DNA from: Streptomyces odonnellii
Lineage (GTDB): Bacteria > Actinomycetota > Actinomycetes > Streptomycetales > Streptomycetaceae
Length of the DNA stretch: 64,000 nt
Assembly (NCBI RefSeq): GCF_000981895.1
Contig: NZ_LATD01000006.1
Location: 1-64,000 of the forward strand
Direction of reading: 5' to 3'
Shown: one piece after another, positions 9,111 through 18,933 of the stretch
How positions within the stretch are numbered: position 1 is the stretch's first letter
Layout: the number at the start of each line of letters is the position of its first letter
The notes under the pieces: model-generated
What the model was told of the DNA's origin: nothing
The model's input: the letters and a program-made list of their open reading frames with translations, nothing else
Database searches by the model: none
Position numbers and translations under genes: made by a program

Positions 9111-10046
9111 ATGCACATGAACAGCGCTCCGCACCTGCTGAGCGAGGATCGCGCGGAATTCGAGCGGATCCTCGATGACGTGCTGCACAACGCGCACGAG
9201 CGCCCTGATCTCGCCGCGATCGGGGAGCGGCTCAACAGCGAGCAGCTACGCACCATGGCCCTGAAGTCCACGGCGCGGATCACCACGGCCGCGGCCGCCG
9301 AGTACGAGCACTACAGAAAGATCCGCGAGGAGTTCCGCTCACCGAGCCTTTCCGCTTCGACCGGCTCGGACTCCGTACGGGCCGACTCCGTACGGGCCGA
9401 CTCGGCGCGTCCCGACTCGGTCCGCTCCGGTTCAGCTCGCTCCGACACGGCTCGCCACGACTCGGCGCGCGATTCCGTGCCGACCCCGGCCGACGCCGAA
9501 GTGCCGGTGTCCGGCGCGGGGTTCACGGCGATCATCACGGTGCTGGTCCCGGTCCTCGGCGGCATCGCCGCGATGATCTTCCTGCTTGTCGGCTATCTCC
9601 TCAAAGCGCTCAGCCGACCGCCCGCGTTCGCCGACAGCCTGCTCGCCGTGGGCTGGTTCTTCGGTGCCATCACGGCGCTGGGCATCCTGGCCGCCGCGAT
9701 CGGTCTGCTGGTCACGGCTCTGCGCAACCGCAAGACCCAGCTCCCGGCCGAGGAGTCGCCGAGCGGTGAGCTGCCCGACGAGGTGGCCAGGGCCCGGGAG
9801 GCCTGGCGCCACGCACTGCTGGAGCGGGGTGTTCTGCCCTTCCTGCGCGACGTTCTGGCCGACCCGAGCGCGGACCCGGCCGCCCCGGGACCGGCCCGGC
9901 CGGCCAAGCACCTGCCCAAGATCGGCTACAGCCGGCCGGACTTCACCAGCCCGGACGAGGGTGCCGCCACCGACCGGCGCCCGAGCTTCACCAGCCCGGA
10001 CTTCACCAGTCCCGATTTCGGCGGCCCGGACCACCGACCGGAGTGA
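9111..10046 (+). CDS. Two-span membrane protein with DSxR repeats
   Basis: A 311-residue protein I cannot assign to a function. Residues 1-85 are a charged, probably helical, cytoplasmic head. Residues about 87-122 are a low-complexity tract of repeated D-S-(V/A)-R units. Two hydrophobic spans follow (about 143-173 and 184-210). The C-terminus is an acidic/Pro tail with repeated FTSPDF. GGAG nine bases ahead supports the ATG at 9111; GGGGG six bases before the ATG at 9117 makes that start equally possible. Similar proteins occur in other Streptomyces as anonymous transmembrane proteins. Confidence 0.75.
   Translation: MHMNSAPHLLSEDRAEFERILDDVLHNAHERPDLAAIGERLNSEQLRTMALKSTARITTAAAAEYEHYRKIREEFRSPSLSASTGSDSVRADSVRADSARPDSVRSGSARSDTARHDSARDSVPTPADAEVPVSGAGFTAIITVLVPVLGGIAAMIFLLVGYLLKALSRPPAFADSLLAVGWFFGAITALGILAAAIGLLVTALRNRKTQLPAEESPSGELPDEVARAREAWRHALLERGVLPFLRDVLADPSADPAAPGPARPAKHLPKIGYSRPDFTSPDEGAATDRRPSFTSPDFTSPDFGGPDHRPE
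9369..9476 (+). repeat. Degenerate tandem repeat coding for D-S-x-R units
   Basis: GACTCCGTACGGGCC-like 15-base units, then more degenerate copies, encode successive DSVRA / DSARP / SDTAR segments inside the membrane-protein gene. Such coding repeats are prone to length change. Confidence 0.75.
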
Positions 10047-10259
10047 CCCCGGCCGGGACCAACATCCCGGGTGCCCCCGGACCGGCCGAGATCCCCGGGG
10101 ACCTCGGGGGCCTCGGCTTGGCCGACCACCAGCCGGAGTGACCTCCGGCCGGTGCCTGGCTGCGATCGCCCGCCGTTCCACAGGCCTGCCCTGCAAAGCT
10201 CAGCGCGGTGTTCAAGGCCCGGCGCCGGGCCCTGTCCGGTCAGGGCCGTGTCGGTCGGT

Positions 10260-10302
10260 GCCCGGGCCGTGTCCGACACATCCCGTCCGGCACGGCCCGG
10301 GC
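10260..10302 (-). terminator. Terminator hairpin downstream of thiC
   Basis: The 12-base arms GCCCGGGCCGTG (10260-10271) and CACGGCCCGGGC (10291-10302) are perfectly complementary with a 19-base loop. The hairpin lies just past the thiC stop and also faces the convergent membrane-protein gene. Confidence 0.7.
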
Positions 10303-10334
10303 CCGGCGCGCTGCCGGTCCTCAATCCGCTGCGC

Positions 10335-12335
<2,001 letters not shown>

Positions 12336-12412
12336 GCAAAAGGTGCCCCCACGCTAGCGTCATGTCCGGCGTGCTGAACAGAGGGCCTCAGGCTTCTTGC
12401 GATGATCGGTCG

Positions 12413-13849
12413 GTGACCTCATCCCAGCAGACCCACGAATCGCACGGGCACACGCACAGTCATGGCCCCGCCGCACCGGTCTCCCTGCACCTTCGCAGGG
12501 TCATCGCGGCGGTTCTGATCCCGTTCGCGGCCGCCGTGGCGGTCGGTCTGGTGGTGCTCTGGCCGGGCGGCGCTCCGGCGCATGAGCGTACGGGTGTGGG
12601 CTTCGACCGGCAGACCGAGCAGGGCCGGGTCGTGCAGATCCAGCAGGTCGACTGCAAGTCCGTGAACGCCGCCCAGGTGCCGTCCACCGGTGACACCTCG
12701 AAGCCCCAGGGGCGCGAGGCGGACCGGGAGCAGACCGGTGACTGCAAGAAGGCCACGATCGAGGTCACCACGGGCAAGGAGAAGGGCCGGACCTTCGTCG
12801 AGATCGTCCAGCCGGACGCGCCACGGCAGTTTCACGTGAAACAAGGCGTTGTGGTGGCATACGCACCCGACGCTCCGCGTGATCTCCAGTACTCGGTGAC
12901 GGATGTCAACCGGAAGCTCCCCATGGCCCTGCTGGCCGGGATCTTCGCGCTCGCGGTGGTCGTGGTGGGGCGGCTGCGCGGGGTCATGGCACTGGTCGCG
13001 CTGGCCGTCTCGTTCGCCGTGCTGACGCTGTTCATCCTGCCCGCGATACTTCAGGGCTCGAATCCGCTGGTCGTGGCGGTGGTCGGGGCCAGCGCGATCA
13101 TGCTGATCGCGCTCTATATGTGCCATGGACTGACGGCCCGTACCTCGGTCGCGGTCCTTGGCACCCTGGTCTCCCTGCTGCTGATCGGGCTGCTGGGGTC
13201 GGTCTTCATCGGCTGGGCGAGCCTGACCGGCAACACCGATGACAACACCGGTCTGATCCACGGTCTCTATCCCGGGATCGATATGAGCGGTCTGTTGCTC
13301 GCGGGGGTCATCATCGGTTCGCTGGGTGTCCTCGACGATGTGACCGTCACGCAGACCTCGGCGGTCTGGGAACTGCATCAGGCGGATCCGTCGATGGGTC
13401 CCCGTGCCCTCTACCGGGCGGGTATCCGGATCGGCCGGGACCATATCGCCTCGGTGGTCAATACGCTGGTCCTGGCCTACGCGGGCGCCGCCCTGCCACT
13501 GCTGCTGCTCTTCTCGATCGCGCAGTCGGGTGTGGGTACGGTCGCCAACAGTGAACTGGTGGCGGAGGAGATCGTACGGACCCTGGTGGGCTCGATCGGT
13601 CTGGTCGCGTCGGTGCCTGTGACCACGGCGCTGGCGGCTCTGGTGGTCTCCGCCGACCGGGCGGGACACAGGGCGCCTCCCGTGCCTCCCGTACCACCGG
13701 CCCAGGCTCCTGGGACCACGAATCCCTGGCCCACGGGCCCGGCGGGTCCAGCAAGCCCGACAGGCCCCCAGGCAGGGCCCGCGCTGCCGGTACAGAGCAC
13801 ACCGGCGCGCGGGCTGGGCGGCGGCAAGGGCCGGCGCCGCAGGAAGTAG
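12413..13849 (+). CDS. YibE/F family membrane protein
   Basis: A polytopic membrane protein of the YibE/F family, whose function is unknown. It is 478 residues from the GTG at 12413; no strong Shine-Dalgarno is visible and an ATG at 12362 is possible. A His-rich head (HESHGHTHSHG) is followed by one span (about 25-45), an extracytoplasmic domain of about 110 residues, then seven or so further spans with the family segment SLGVLDDVTVTQ, and a Pro/Gly tail. The His-rich head could bind metal, which is inference only. A perfect parS site lies within the gene at 12829-12842. Confidence 0.85.
   Translation: MTSSQQTHESHGHTHSHGPAAPVSLHLRRVIAAVLIPFAAAVAVGLVVLWPGGAPAHERTGVGFDRQTEQGRVVQIQQVDCKSVNAAQVPSTGDTSKPQGREADREQTGDCKKATIEVTTGKEKGRTFVEIVQPDAPRQFHVKQGVVVAYAPDAPRDLQYSVTDVNRKLPMALLAGIFALAVVVVGRLRGVMALVALAVSFAVLTLFILPAILQGSNPLVVAVVGASAIMLIALYMCHGLTARTSVAVLGTLVSLLLIGLLGSVFIGWASLTGNTDDNTGLIHGLYPGIDMSGLLLAGVIIGSLGVLDDVTVTQTSAVWELHQADPSMGPRALYRAGIRIGRDHIASVVNTLVLAYAGAALPLLLLFSIAQSGVGTVANSELVAEEIVRTLVGSIGLVASVPVTTALAALVVSADRAGHRAPPVPPVPPAQAPGTTNPWPTGPAGPASPTGPQAGPALPVQSTPARGLGGGKGRRRRK
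12829..12842. promoter_or_regulatory. parS: parS site inside the YibE/F gene
   Basis: Perfect GTTTCACGTGAAAC within the coding sequence, read in frame as F-H-V-K. The protein sequence here tolerates the site, so it is a centromere element kept inside a gene. Confidence 0.95.
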
Positions 13850-13986
13850 GCCGGCAAGAGTGGATACGTTCAGCGCCGACCGGGGCCCTCAGTACCGACC
13901 GGGGCCGCGCAACGGCCGCGGCCGGAGCCCGGGACCGCGAAACGGCCGCCGGGAAGGATCACCCGTACGGCCCCGTCCAGCCGGGC

Positions 13987-14421
13987 TCAGCCGGCGTTCT
14001 CCCCGGCCAGGATGCGGCCCAGCGCCTGCTCCAGATTGACCTCGAAGTCACCGAGCGTGCGCTCCTGGCCGAGCGGCACCAGCCGGTCCGTACGGTCGAG
14101 GAAGGCCACCAGCGGTGCGGCACTGACCCGGAAGAGCGCCTGATCGTCCCCGACCTGGAGCCGGATATGGACATCGGAGAGGTCCTCGGGCTCCGTCGGC
14201 GCGATGTGCACATCGCCGTCACCGCTCGGCGTATTGATGCCGTCGAGCAGTAGCTCACGGCCAAAAGTCCAGGTCACAGGAGCATCGCCGGGCAGATGGA
14301 ATGTCATGCGCACGGCATAGGGATCCCGCACCTCGTAATGGAGTTCCACCGGGATCCGGAACGCCAGCTCCTCGGAGACGAGGAAGCTCATCAGGACCTC
14401 GGCCTGCACCGACTCGCGCAT
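13987..14421 (-). CDS. ssgA: SsgA, sporulation and cell-division activator
   Basis: Founder of the SsgA-like family, which localises septum assembly in sporulating aerial hyphae of Streptomyces. It is 144 residues, single-domain and cytoplasmic, and is recognised from FRIPVELHYEVRDPYA, TFHLPGDAPVTW and GDGDVHI. GGAG nine bases ahead supports the ATG at 14421 (M-R-E-S-V-Q-A-E-V); an internal M-S-F-L at 14391 is the alternative. In S. coelicolor and S. griseus, ssgA is preceded by the IclR-type activator gene ssgR. Here the 551 bases upstream contain no such gene. Confidence 0.95.
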   Translation of the reverse strand: MRESVQAEVLMSFLVSEELAFRIPVELHYEVRDPYAVRMTFHLPGDAPVTWTFGRELLLDGINTPSGDGDVHIAPTEPEDLSDVHIRLQVGDDQALFRVSAAPLVAFLDRTDRLVPLGQERTLGDFEVNLEQALGRILAGENAG

Positions 14422-14972
14422 CGCTGTACTCCGGAGTAGATGAAACAGTGGCTGGGAATGATCCCCGTTGACCCTCTTGACGCAATCGTCCTGTAAGCGC
14501 TAGCAGATCACAAGGAGTAATTTTCCAGATACGGAAAGAGAAGGCGAGCGGGCTGACCAGCGATGCGATCCCGTTGCGTAATCGTTCCACCTCCGGGAGC
14601 GGTCGCTCCCGTTGACGGTGGGACATGGAAAGACCCACGGCCCGCGCTCTACATCGCGGGGCCGTGGATCGCGAAACCGTGGATCGGAAAGCAGACAATC
14701 GCCGCGCTTCAAGCCGACGATCTTGCCGCGACGATTCTGCACAGCGTGTTGACGAAGCCGCACGTCGCGTTGTGGGGCCGTGGCCACGGTCTCACCCCCG
14801 GGATGCCGACGGGCGAGGGCCCGCCCGCGGGGGCCGCCCCCGCGTGCCCGCCGCACCCCTGAGGGGGACTGGGGGACGGAGAGATATGTCACTCTAAGGG
14901 TAGGTCCGCGGCCGAGATGGTTTCTGGTTCACCTTTCCCTCGCGCGGGCTAACGGGCACGCGGCCCGCTGAC
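14422..14972. other. ssgA upstream region lacking ssgR
   Basis: 551 bases between ssgA and the next gene. Short open frames cross it on both strands, but none resembles an IclR regulator or any protein I know. The part next to ssgA (14440-14600) is relatively AT-rich and is a fair place for its promoter. The rest is very GC-rich with no obvious hairpin. Confidence 0.6.
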
Positions 14973-15191
14973 CTACCAGTCGCCCCGCGAGGACGACGAG
15001 GACATGAACTTCCGTACGACGTAGATGAGTCCGCCGACAAGTGCCACAAAGATCAGCACCTTGAAGAGCAGGCCGATCACAAACGCGACCACGCTCATGA
15101 TCAGCCCGCCGAAGACCACGATGGCGATGACGGGCACCGCGATCCACTTCACCCACCAGGGCAGCCCCGTGAGTATCTCCCGAACCGCCAT
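14973..15191 (-). CDS. Small DUF5326-type membrane protein
   Basis: 72 residues: a short amphipathic head (REILTGLPWWVKWIA), two hydrophobic spans (about 17-38 and 41-60), and the tail VRKFMSSSSSRGDW typical of the DUF5326 family of Streptomyces. Its function is unknown. It is separated by about 160 bases from the cupin gene on the same strand. Confidence 0.85.
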   Translation of the reverse strand: MAVREILTGLPWWVKWIAVPVIAIVVFGGLIMSVVAFVIGLLFKVLIFVALVGGLIYVVRKFMSSSSSRGDW

Positions 15192-15353
15192 CGTCCTTAC
15201 CTCGCTTCACCGAGTGGCACACGAATCCCCTTGCACCATCGATGCTAGAGGCGCCACGGTGCCCATGGAGGCCGCGCGGCCCCCCGCTCTCCCCTGATCC
15301 GACCCTGAGCCACCCCTGAGAAACGGAATCCCGAGTGCGCCTGGAAGACACGG

Positions 15354-15671
15354 TCAGCTCTCGGGCGGCGAGAACACGACCATCACCCGCAGATCCTCCG
15401 TGATGTGGTGGAACTTGTGCGCGACTCCGGCCGACACGTAGACCACGCTGCCCCGGCCGACCTGTGTCGTCTCCATCCCCACCGTGATCGAAGCCCGGCC
15501 GCTCACGACGAAGTACACCTCGTCCTGCCGGTGCGGCAGCTGCGGGTCGATCTCCCCGGCGTCCAGCGCGTACAGGCCCACTGACATGTTGCGTTCCCGC
15601 AGAAACTGCAGATACGCCCCGTCGTTGGCGGCACGCTCCGCCTCCAGCTCATCAAGTCGGAATGCCTTCAT
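15354..15671 (-). CDS. Cupin-domain protein
   Basis: A 105-residue single-domain cupin (double-stranded beta-helix). The first motif holds the presumed metal ligands in PHRQDEVYFVVSG and the second in GVAHKFHHI. Such proteins are small metal-dependent enzymes or sensors; the substrate is unknown. Its start codon is only 14 bases from that of the divergent holin-like gene, leaving almost no space for two promoters. Confidence 0.88.
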   Translation of the reverse strand: MKAFRLDELEAERAANDGAYLQFLRERNMSVGLYALDAGEIDPQLPHRQDEVYFVVSGRASITVGMETTQVGRGSVVYVSAGVAHKFHHITEDLRVMVVFSPPES

Positions 15672-15685
15672 GCCACGATCAGACC

Positions 15686-16063
15686 ATGAAGAATTTCGTA
15701 GTCAAGACGATCGCCAACGCGGGCGCTCTGGCAGTGGCCATCTGGCTGGTCCCGGACATCACGCTCACTGGTGACAACACCGCGAATCAGGCCTTGACGC
15801 TGGTGCTCGTGGCACTGGTCTTCGGCCTGGTGAACTTCATAGTCAAGCCGGTGGTGAAGCTCCTGACGCTGCCACTGTTCATCCTCACGCTCGGCCTGAT
15901 CACCCTGGTGGTCAACGCCCTGATGCTGCTGCTGACCTCATGGCTCGCGGACAAGCTCGACCTGAGCTTCCACGTCGACGGCTTCTGGACCGCCGTCCTC
16001 GGCGGACTGGTCATCTCGATCGTCTCGTGGGCACTCCATGTCGTACTCCCCGACAATGACTGA
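15686..16063 (+). CDS. Phage-holin-family (PF04020-like) membrane protein
   Basis: 125 residues with four hydrophobic spans and the family segments VFGLVNFIVKPVVKLLTLP and TLGLITLVVNALMLLL. Despite the family name, most bacterial members are chromosomal membrane proteins of unknown role. The start is the ATG at 15686. No Shine-Dalgarno is present in the 14 bases before the divergent gene, so translation may be leaderless. It overlaps the next gene by eight bases (stop at 16061-16063, next ATG at 16056). Confidence 0.85.
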   Translation: MKNFVVKTIANAGALAVAIWLVPDITLTGDNTANQALTLVLVALVFGLVNFIVKPVVKLLTLPLFILTLGLITLVVNALMLLLTSWLADKLDLSFHVDGFWTAVLGGLVISIVSWALHVVLPDND

Positions 16064-17207
16064 CCACCCCATGAGCGGCGACAGCACGGGCATCGGGGAC
16101 GGTACGCGGGCGGTACGCGCCGGGCTCCCGGACCCCGTGACCTACGAACCGACCCTGCCGGGGCCGGTCTTCGCCGCCCACTACCACCTCCCGGGCGAGC
16201 CGACGGGCCCGTACACCTACGGGCGGGACGAGAACCCGACCTGGACCCATCTCGAACGGGCCATCGGCGAGCTGGAGGCACCGGGGGAGTCCGTCGAGAC
16301 CGTCGTCTTCGCCTCCGGCATGGCCGCGATCTCGGCGGTGCTCTTCTCGCAGCTCCGCGCCGGAGAGATCGTCGTACTGCCGGACGACGGCTATCAGGCC
16401 CTGCCGCTGTTGCGGGAGCGCCTGGAGGCGTACGGCGTGACGGTACGGACGGCGCCGACCGGCGGCGACGCCCAGCTCACCGCCCTCGACGGCGCCAGAC
16501 TGCTCTGGATCGAGACTCCGTCCAACCCGGGTCTCGATGTCTGCGACATCCGGCGGCTGGTGGACGAGGCGCATGCCGCGGGTGCTCTCGTCGCCGTGGA
16601 CAACACCCTCGCCACTCCGCTCGGCCAGCGGCCCCTGGAACTGGGCGCGGACTTCTCCGTGGCCAGCGACACCAAGGGCATGACGGGCCACGGCGATGTC
16701 CTGCTCGGCCATGTGACCAGCGCGGATCCCGCGCTCGCGGCGGGGGTACGGCGCTGGCGCAAGGTCGTCGGGGCGATCCCGGGGCCCATGGAGGCCTGGC
16801 TCGCGCACCGTTCGCTGGCAACGCTCCAACTCCGCCTCGACCGGCAGTGCGCGAGCGCGCTGACGCTGGCCCGGGCACTGGAGGGGCGCGAAGAGGTGAC
16901 CGGGCTGCGCTACCCCGGGCTGCCGGGCGATCCCTCGCACCCCGTCGCCTCGCGGCAGATGCGGCGGTTCGGCTCCGTGGTCTCGTTCGTACTGCCGGAC
17001 CGGGAGCGGGCCGAGCGTTTTCTCGCCGGACTGCGGCTGGTGGACGACGCGACAAGCTTCGGCGGCGTACGGTCGACCGCCGAGCGCCGCGGGCGGTGGG
17101 GCGGCGACGCCGTACCGGAAGGTTTCATCCGCTTCTCCGTCGGGGCCGAGGATCCCGAGGACCTGGTGGCGGATGTGCTGCGCGCGCTGGCCGAGGCGGC
17201 TCGCTGA
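16056..17207 (+). CDS. Cystathionine gamma-lyase/synthase-type PLP enzyme
   Basis: Member of the Cys/Met-metabolism PLP family, likely a gamma-lyase or gamma-synthase of the transsulfuration pathways. It is 383 residues from the ATG at 16056, which overlaps the stop of the preceding gene; ATGs at 16038 and 16071 are possible. Visible features are YGRDENPTW near 55, FASGMAAISA near 87, ETPSNPGLDV near 153, AVDNTLATP near 180 and the PLP lysine in SDTKGMTGHGDV (Lys207). Tight coupling to the holin-like gene suggests co-transcription. A strong terminator follows. Confidence 0.9.
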   Translation: MTDHPMSGDSTGIGDGTRAVRAGLPDPVTYEPTLPGPVFAAHYHLPGEPTGPYTYGRDENPTWTHLERAIGELEAPGESVETVVFASGMAAISAVLFSQLRAGEIVVLPDDGYQALPLLRERLEAYGVTVRTAPTGGDAQLTALDGARLLWIETPSNPGLDVCDIRRLVDEAHAAGALVAVDNTLATPLGQRPLELGADFSVASDTKGMTGHGDVLLGHVTSADPALAAGVRRWRKVVGAIPGPMEAWLAHRSLATLQLRLDRQCASALTLARALEGREEVTGLRYPGLPGDPSHPVASRQMRRFGSVVSFVLPDRERAERFLAGLRLVDDATSFGGVRSTAERRGRWGGDAVPEGFIRFSVGAEDPEDLVADVLRALAEAAR

Positions 17208-17247
17208 GCGGCGCGTCCGCCGGGCAGCGCGTTCACCGCGGAAACAC

Positions 17248-17286
17248 GGACGGTCCGAGCCTCCCCCCTCATGGCTCGGACCGTCC
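17248..17286 (+). terminator. Terminator after the PLP lyase gene
   Basis: 14-base perfect arms, GGACGGTCCGAGCC (17248-17261) and GGCTCGGACCGTCC (17273-17286), with an 11-base pyrimidine-rich loop, start 41 bases past the stop codon. Confidence 0.85.
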
Positions 17287-17450
17287 CAGGTCCCGTGCGT
17301 TCCACGCGCGGAGAACCATTTGCACAAGGCTAGTTGACTCTGCGTCAGTGTCCAATCACAGTAGCGACAGCAAGCTATCGACTTATTTATAGTTGACGGC
17401 CCGAAGATGCCGCGGGGGGTGCTACGAGACAGGAGAGCAGGACACGGGAC

Positions 17451-18344
17451 ATGGACCTCGCTCTGCTGCGTACCTTCGTCACCGTCCACCGCGCCGGCTC
17501 CTTCACCCGTGCCGCGGCGCTGCTAGGACTCTCCCAGCCCGCCGTGACCAGCCAGATCAGAACCCTGGAGCGGCAGCTCGGCCGCCCGCTCTTCCTGCGC
17601 CAGGCGCGTGGCGTGACCCCCACGACGATCGGCGACGAACTCGCGCAGCGGGCGGCGCCCCATCTCGACGCGCTCGTCGAGATCGCCGAGAGCGGGCTCG
17701 ACGAGGAGTACGGCGTACGGACGCTCCATCTCGCCGGGCCGCCGGAGTTCATCTCCCTGCGCGCGCTCCCCGCGCTCACGCCGCTCACCACCCAGGGCCT
17801 CGCACTGCGCACCTCGTTCTCCGGCAATGCCGAGGAGGCCCTGGAGGGGCTGGCGGCCGGACACCACGATCTGGTCATCACCACGGCGCGGCCCCGCGGC
17901 GGACTGCTCACCGCCACTCCCCTCTGCGACGAGGAACATGTGCTGGTGGCCGCGCCCCGCTGGGCCGCGCGGCTGGGACACACGGTGCTGCGCGAGGGGC
18001 ATGTGGTGCTGGAGCGGCTGCCGGTGGTGGAGGTGCACGAGTCCCTGCCGCTCGTCTCGCGCTACTGGACGGCCGTCTTCGACTCGCGACCGGCCACCGC
18101 GGGCACGGTGATCGCGCCCGATCTGCGGGCCGTACTGGAATGCGCGGTGGCGGGCGCGGGCCTCGCCGTACTGCCCCGCTACCTCTGCCAGGGGGCACTG
18201 GAACGGGGAGAGGTGGTCGCGCTCCTCGATCCGCCGGTCCCTCCGCTGCGCACCTACTTCATGGTCGTACGCACCGGCACCCTCGCCCTGCCGCCGGTCG
18301 CGCGGGCGCACGAGTGGCTGCTGCGCGCCGCGGCGGACTGGTGA
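17451..18344 (+). CDS. LysR-family transcriptional regulator
   Basis: 297 residues with the N-terminal winged helix-turn-helix (LLRTFVTVHRAGSFTRAAAL, then LSQPAVTSQIRTLERQLG) and a two-lobed effector domain. LysR proteins bind T-N11-A motifs. The short AT-rich stretch directly upstream (about 17380-17400), with CTAT and ATAG halves, is a possible self-regulation site. There is no divergent partner, so the target is unclear. The following NUDIX gene is co-directional after 52 bases. Confidence 0.92.
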   Translation: MDLALLRTFVTVHRAGSFTRAAALLGLSQPAVTSQIRTLERQLGRPLFLRQARGVTPTTIGDELAQRAAPHLDALVEIAESGLDEEYGVRTLHLAGPPEFISLRALPALTPLTTQGLALRTSFSGNAEEALEGLAAGHHDLVITTARPRGGLLTATPLCDEEHVLVAAPRWAARLGHTVLREGHVVLERLPVVEVHESLPLVSRYWTAVFDSRPATAGTVIAPDLRAVLECAVAGAGLAVLPRYLCQGALERGEVVALLDPPVPPLRTYFMVVRTGTLALPPVARAHEWLLRAAADW

Positions 18345-18396
18345 CCGGGCGCCCAGCCGGAGTTTCAGAACGGGTGGTACGGGCGAACCTCTTCCC

Positions 18397-18876
18397 ATGA
18401 CCGAACGGCCCGTGGTCAAGCGCACCGCACGCGCCATCCTGCTCGACGGGGACGATCTGATCCTCATCAAACGCACCAAGCCGGGGGTGGACCCGTACTG
18501 GATCACTCCGGGCGGCGGGGTCGAGACGGCGGACACCACCGTTGTCGACGCGCTCCACCGCGAAGTCCACGAAGAACTGGGCGCCAAGATCGTCGATGTG
18601 GTGCCGTGCTTCGTCGACACCGTGGAGCACATCGCCGGCGGCGGAGTGACCGGCGTCAAGGTGCAGCACTTCTTCGTCTGCCGGCTGGAGTCGATGGACA
18701 CCTCGCTGCGGCACGGCCCCGAGATGGACGAGCCCTGCGGGGAGTACGAGATCGTCCGGGTGCCGTTCAGCCGGGTCGGGATCGCCGCCGTCCATCTCGT
18801 ACCGCTGTCGCTGCGGCACTATCTGGACGGCAATATCGAGGGCGTGCGCGCGATGCACGCCCCCGACCTGGGCTGA
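18397..18876 (+). CDS. NUDIX hydrolase
   Basis: A 159-residue hydrolase of nucleoside diphosphate-type substrates. The core REVHEELG of the Nudix box, which binds the catalytic metal, is complete. In the front half (GGGVETADTTVVDALH) the first conserved glutamate is threonine. That residue is less critical than those of the REVHEELG core. The substrate is unknown. It is co-directional with the LysR gene and convergent with the flavohaemoprotein gene. Confidence 0.88.
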   Translation: MTERPVVKRTARAILLDGDDLILIKRTKPGVDPYWITPGGGVETADTTVVDALHREVHEELGAKIVDVVPCFVDTVEHIAGGGVTGVKVQHFFVCRLESMDTSLRHGPEMDEPCGEYEIVRVPFSRVGIAAVHLVPLSLRHYLDGNIEGVRAMHAPDLG

Positions 18877-18933
18877 TGGCCGCCATTGACATGGTGTCCT
18901 TCCGTGTGGCCGTCCGTGAGTCCGGGCACACGG

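Noticed and set aside
14500-14892. Possible 130-codon gene upstream of ssgA
   Set aside because: The translation is Arg/Pro-rich with no family resemblance and no good ribosome site; similar open frames exist on the other strand.
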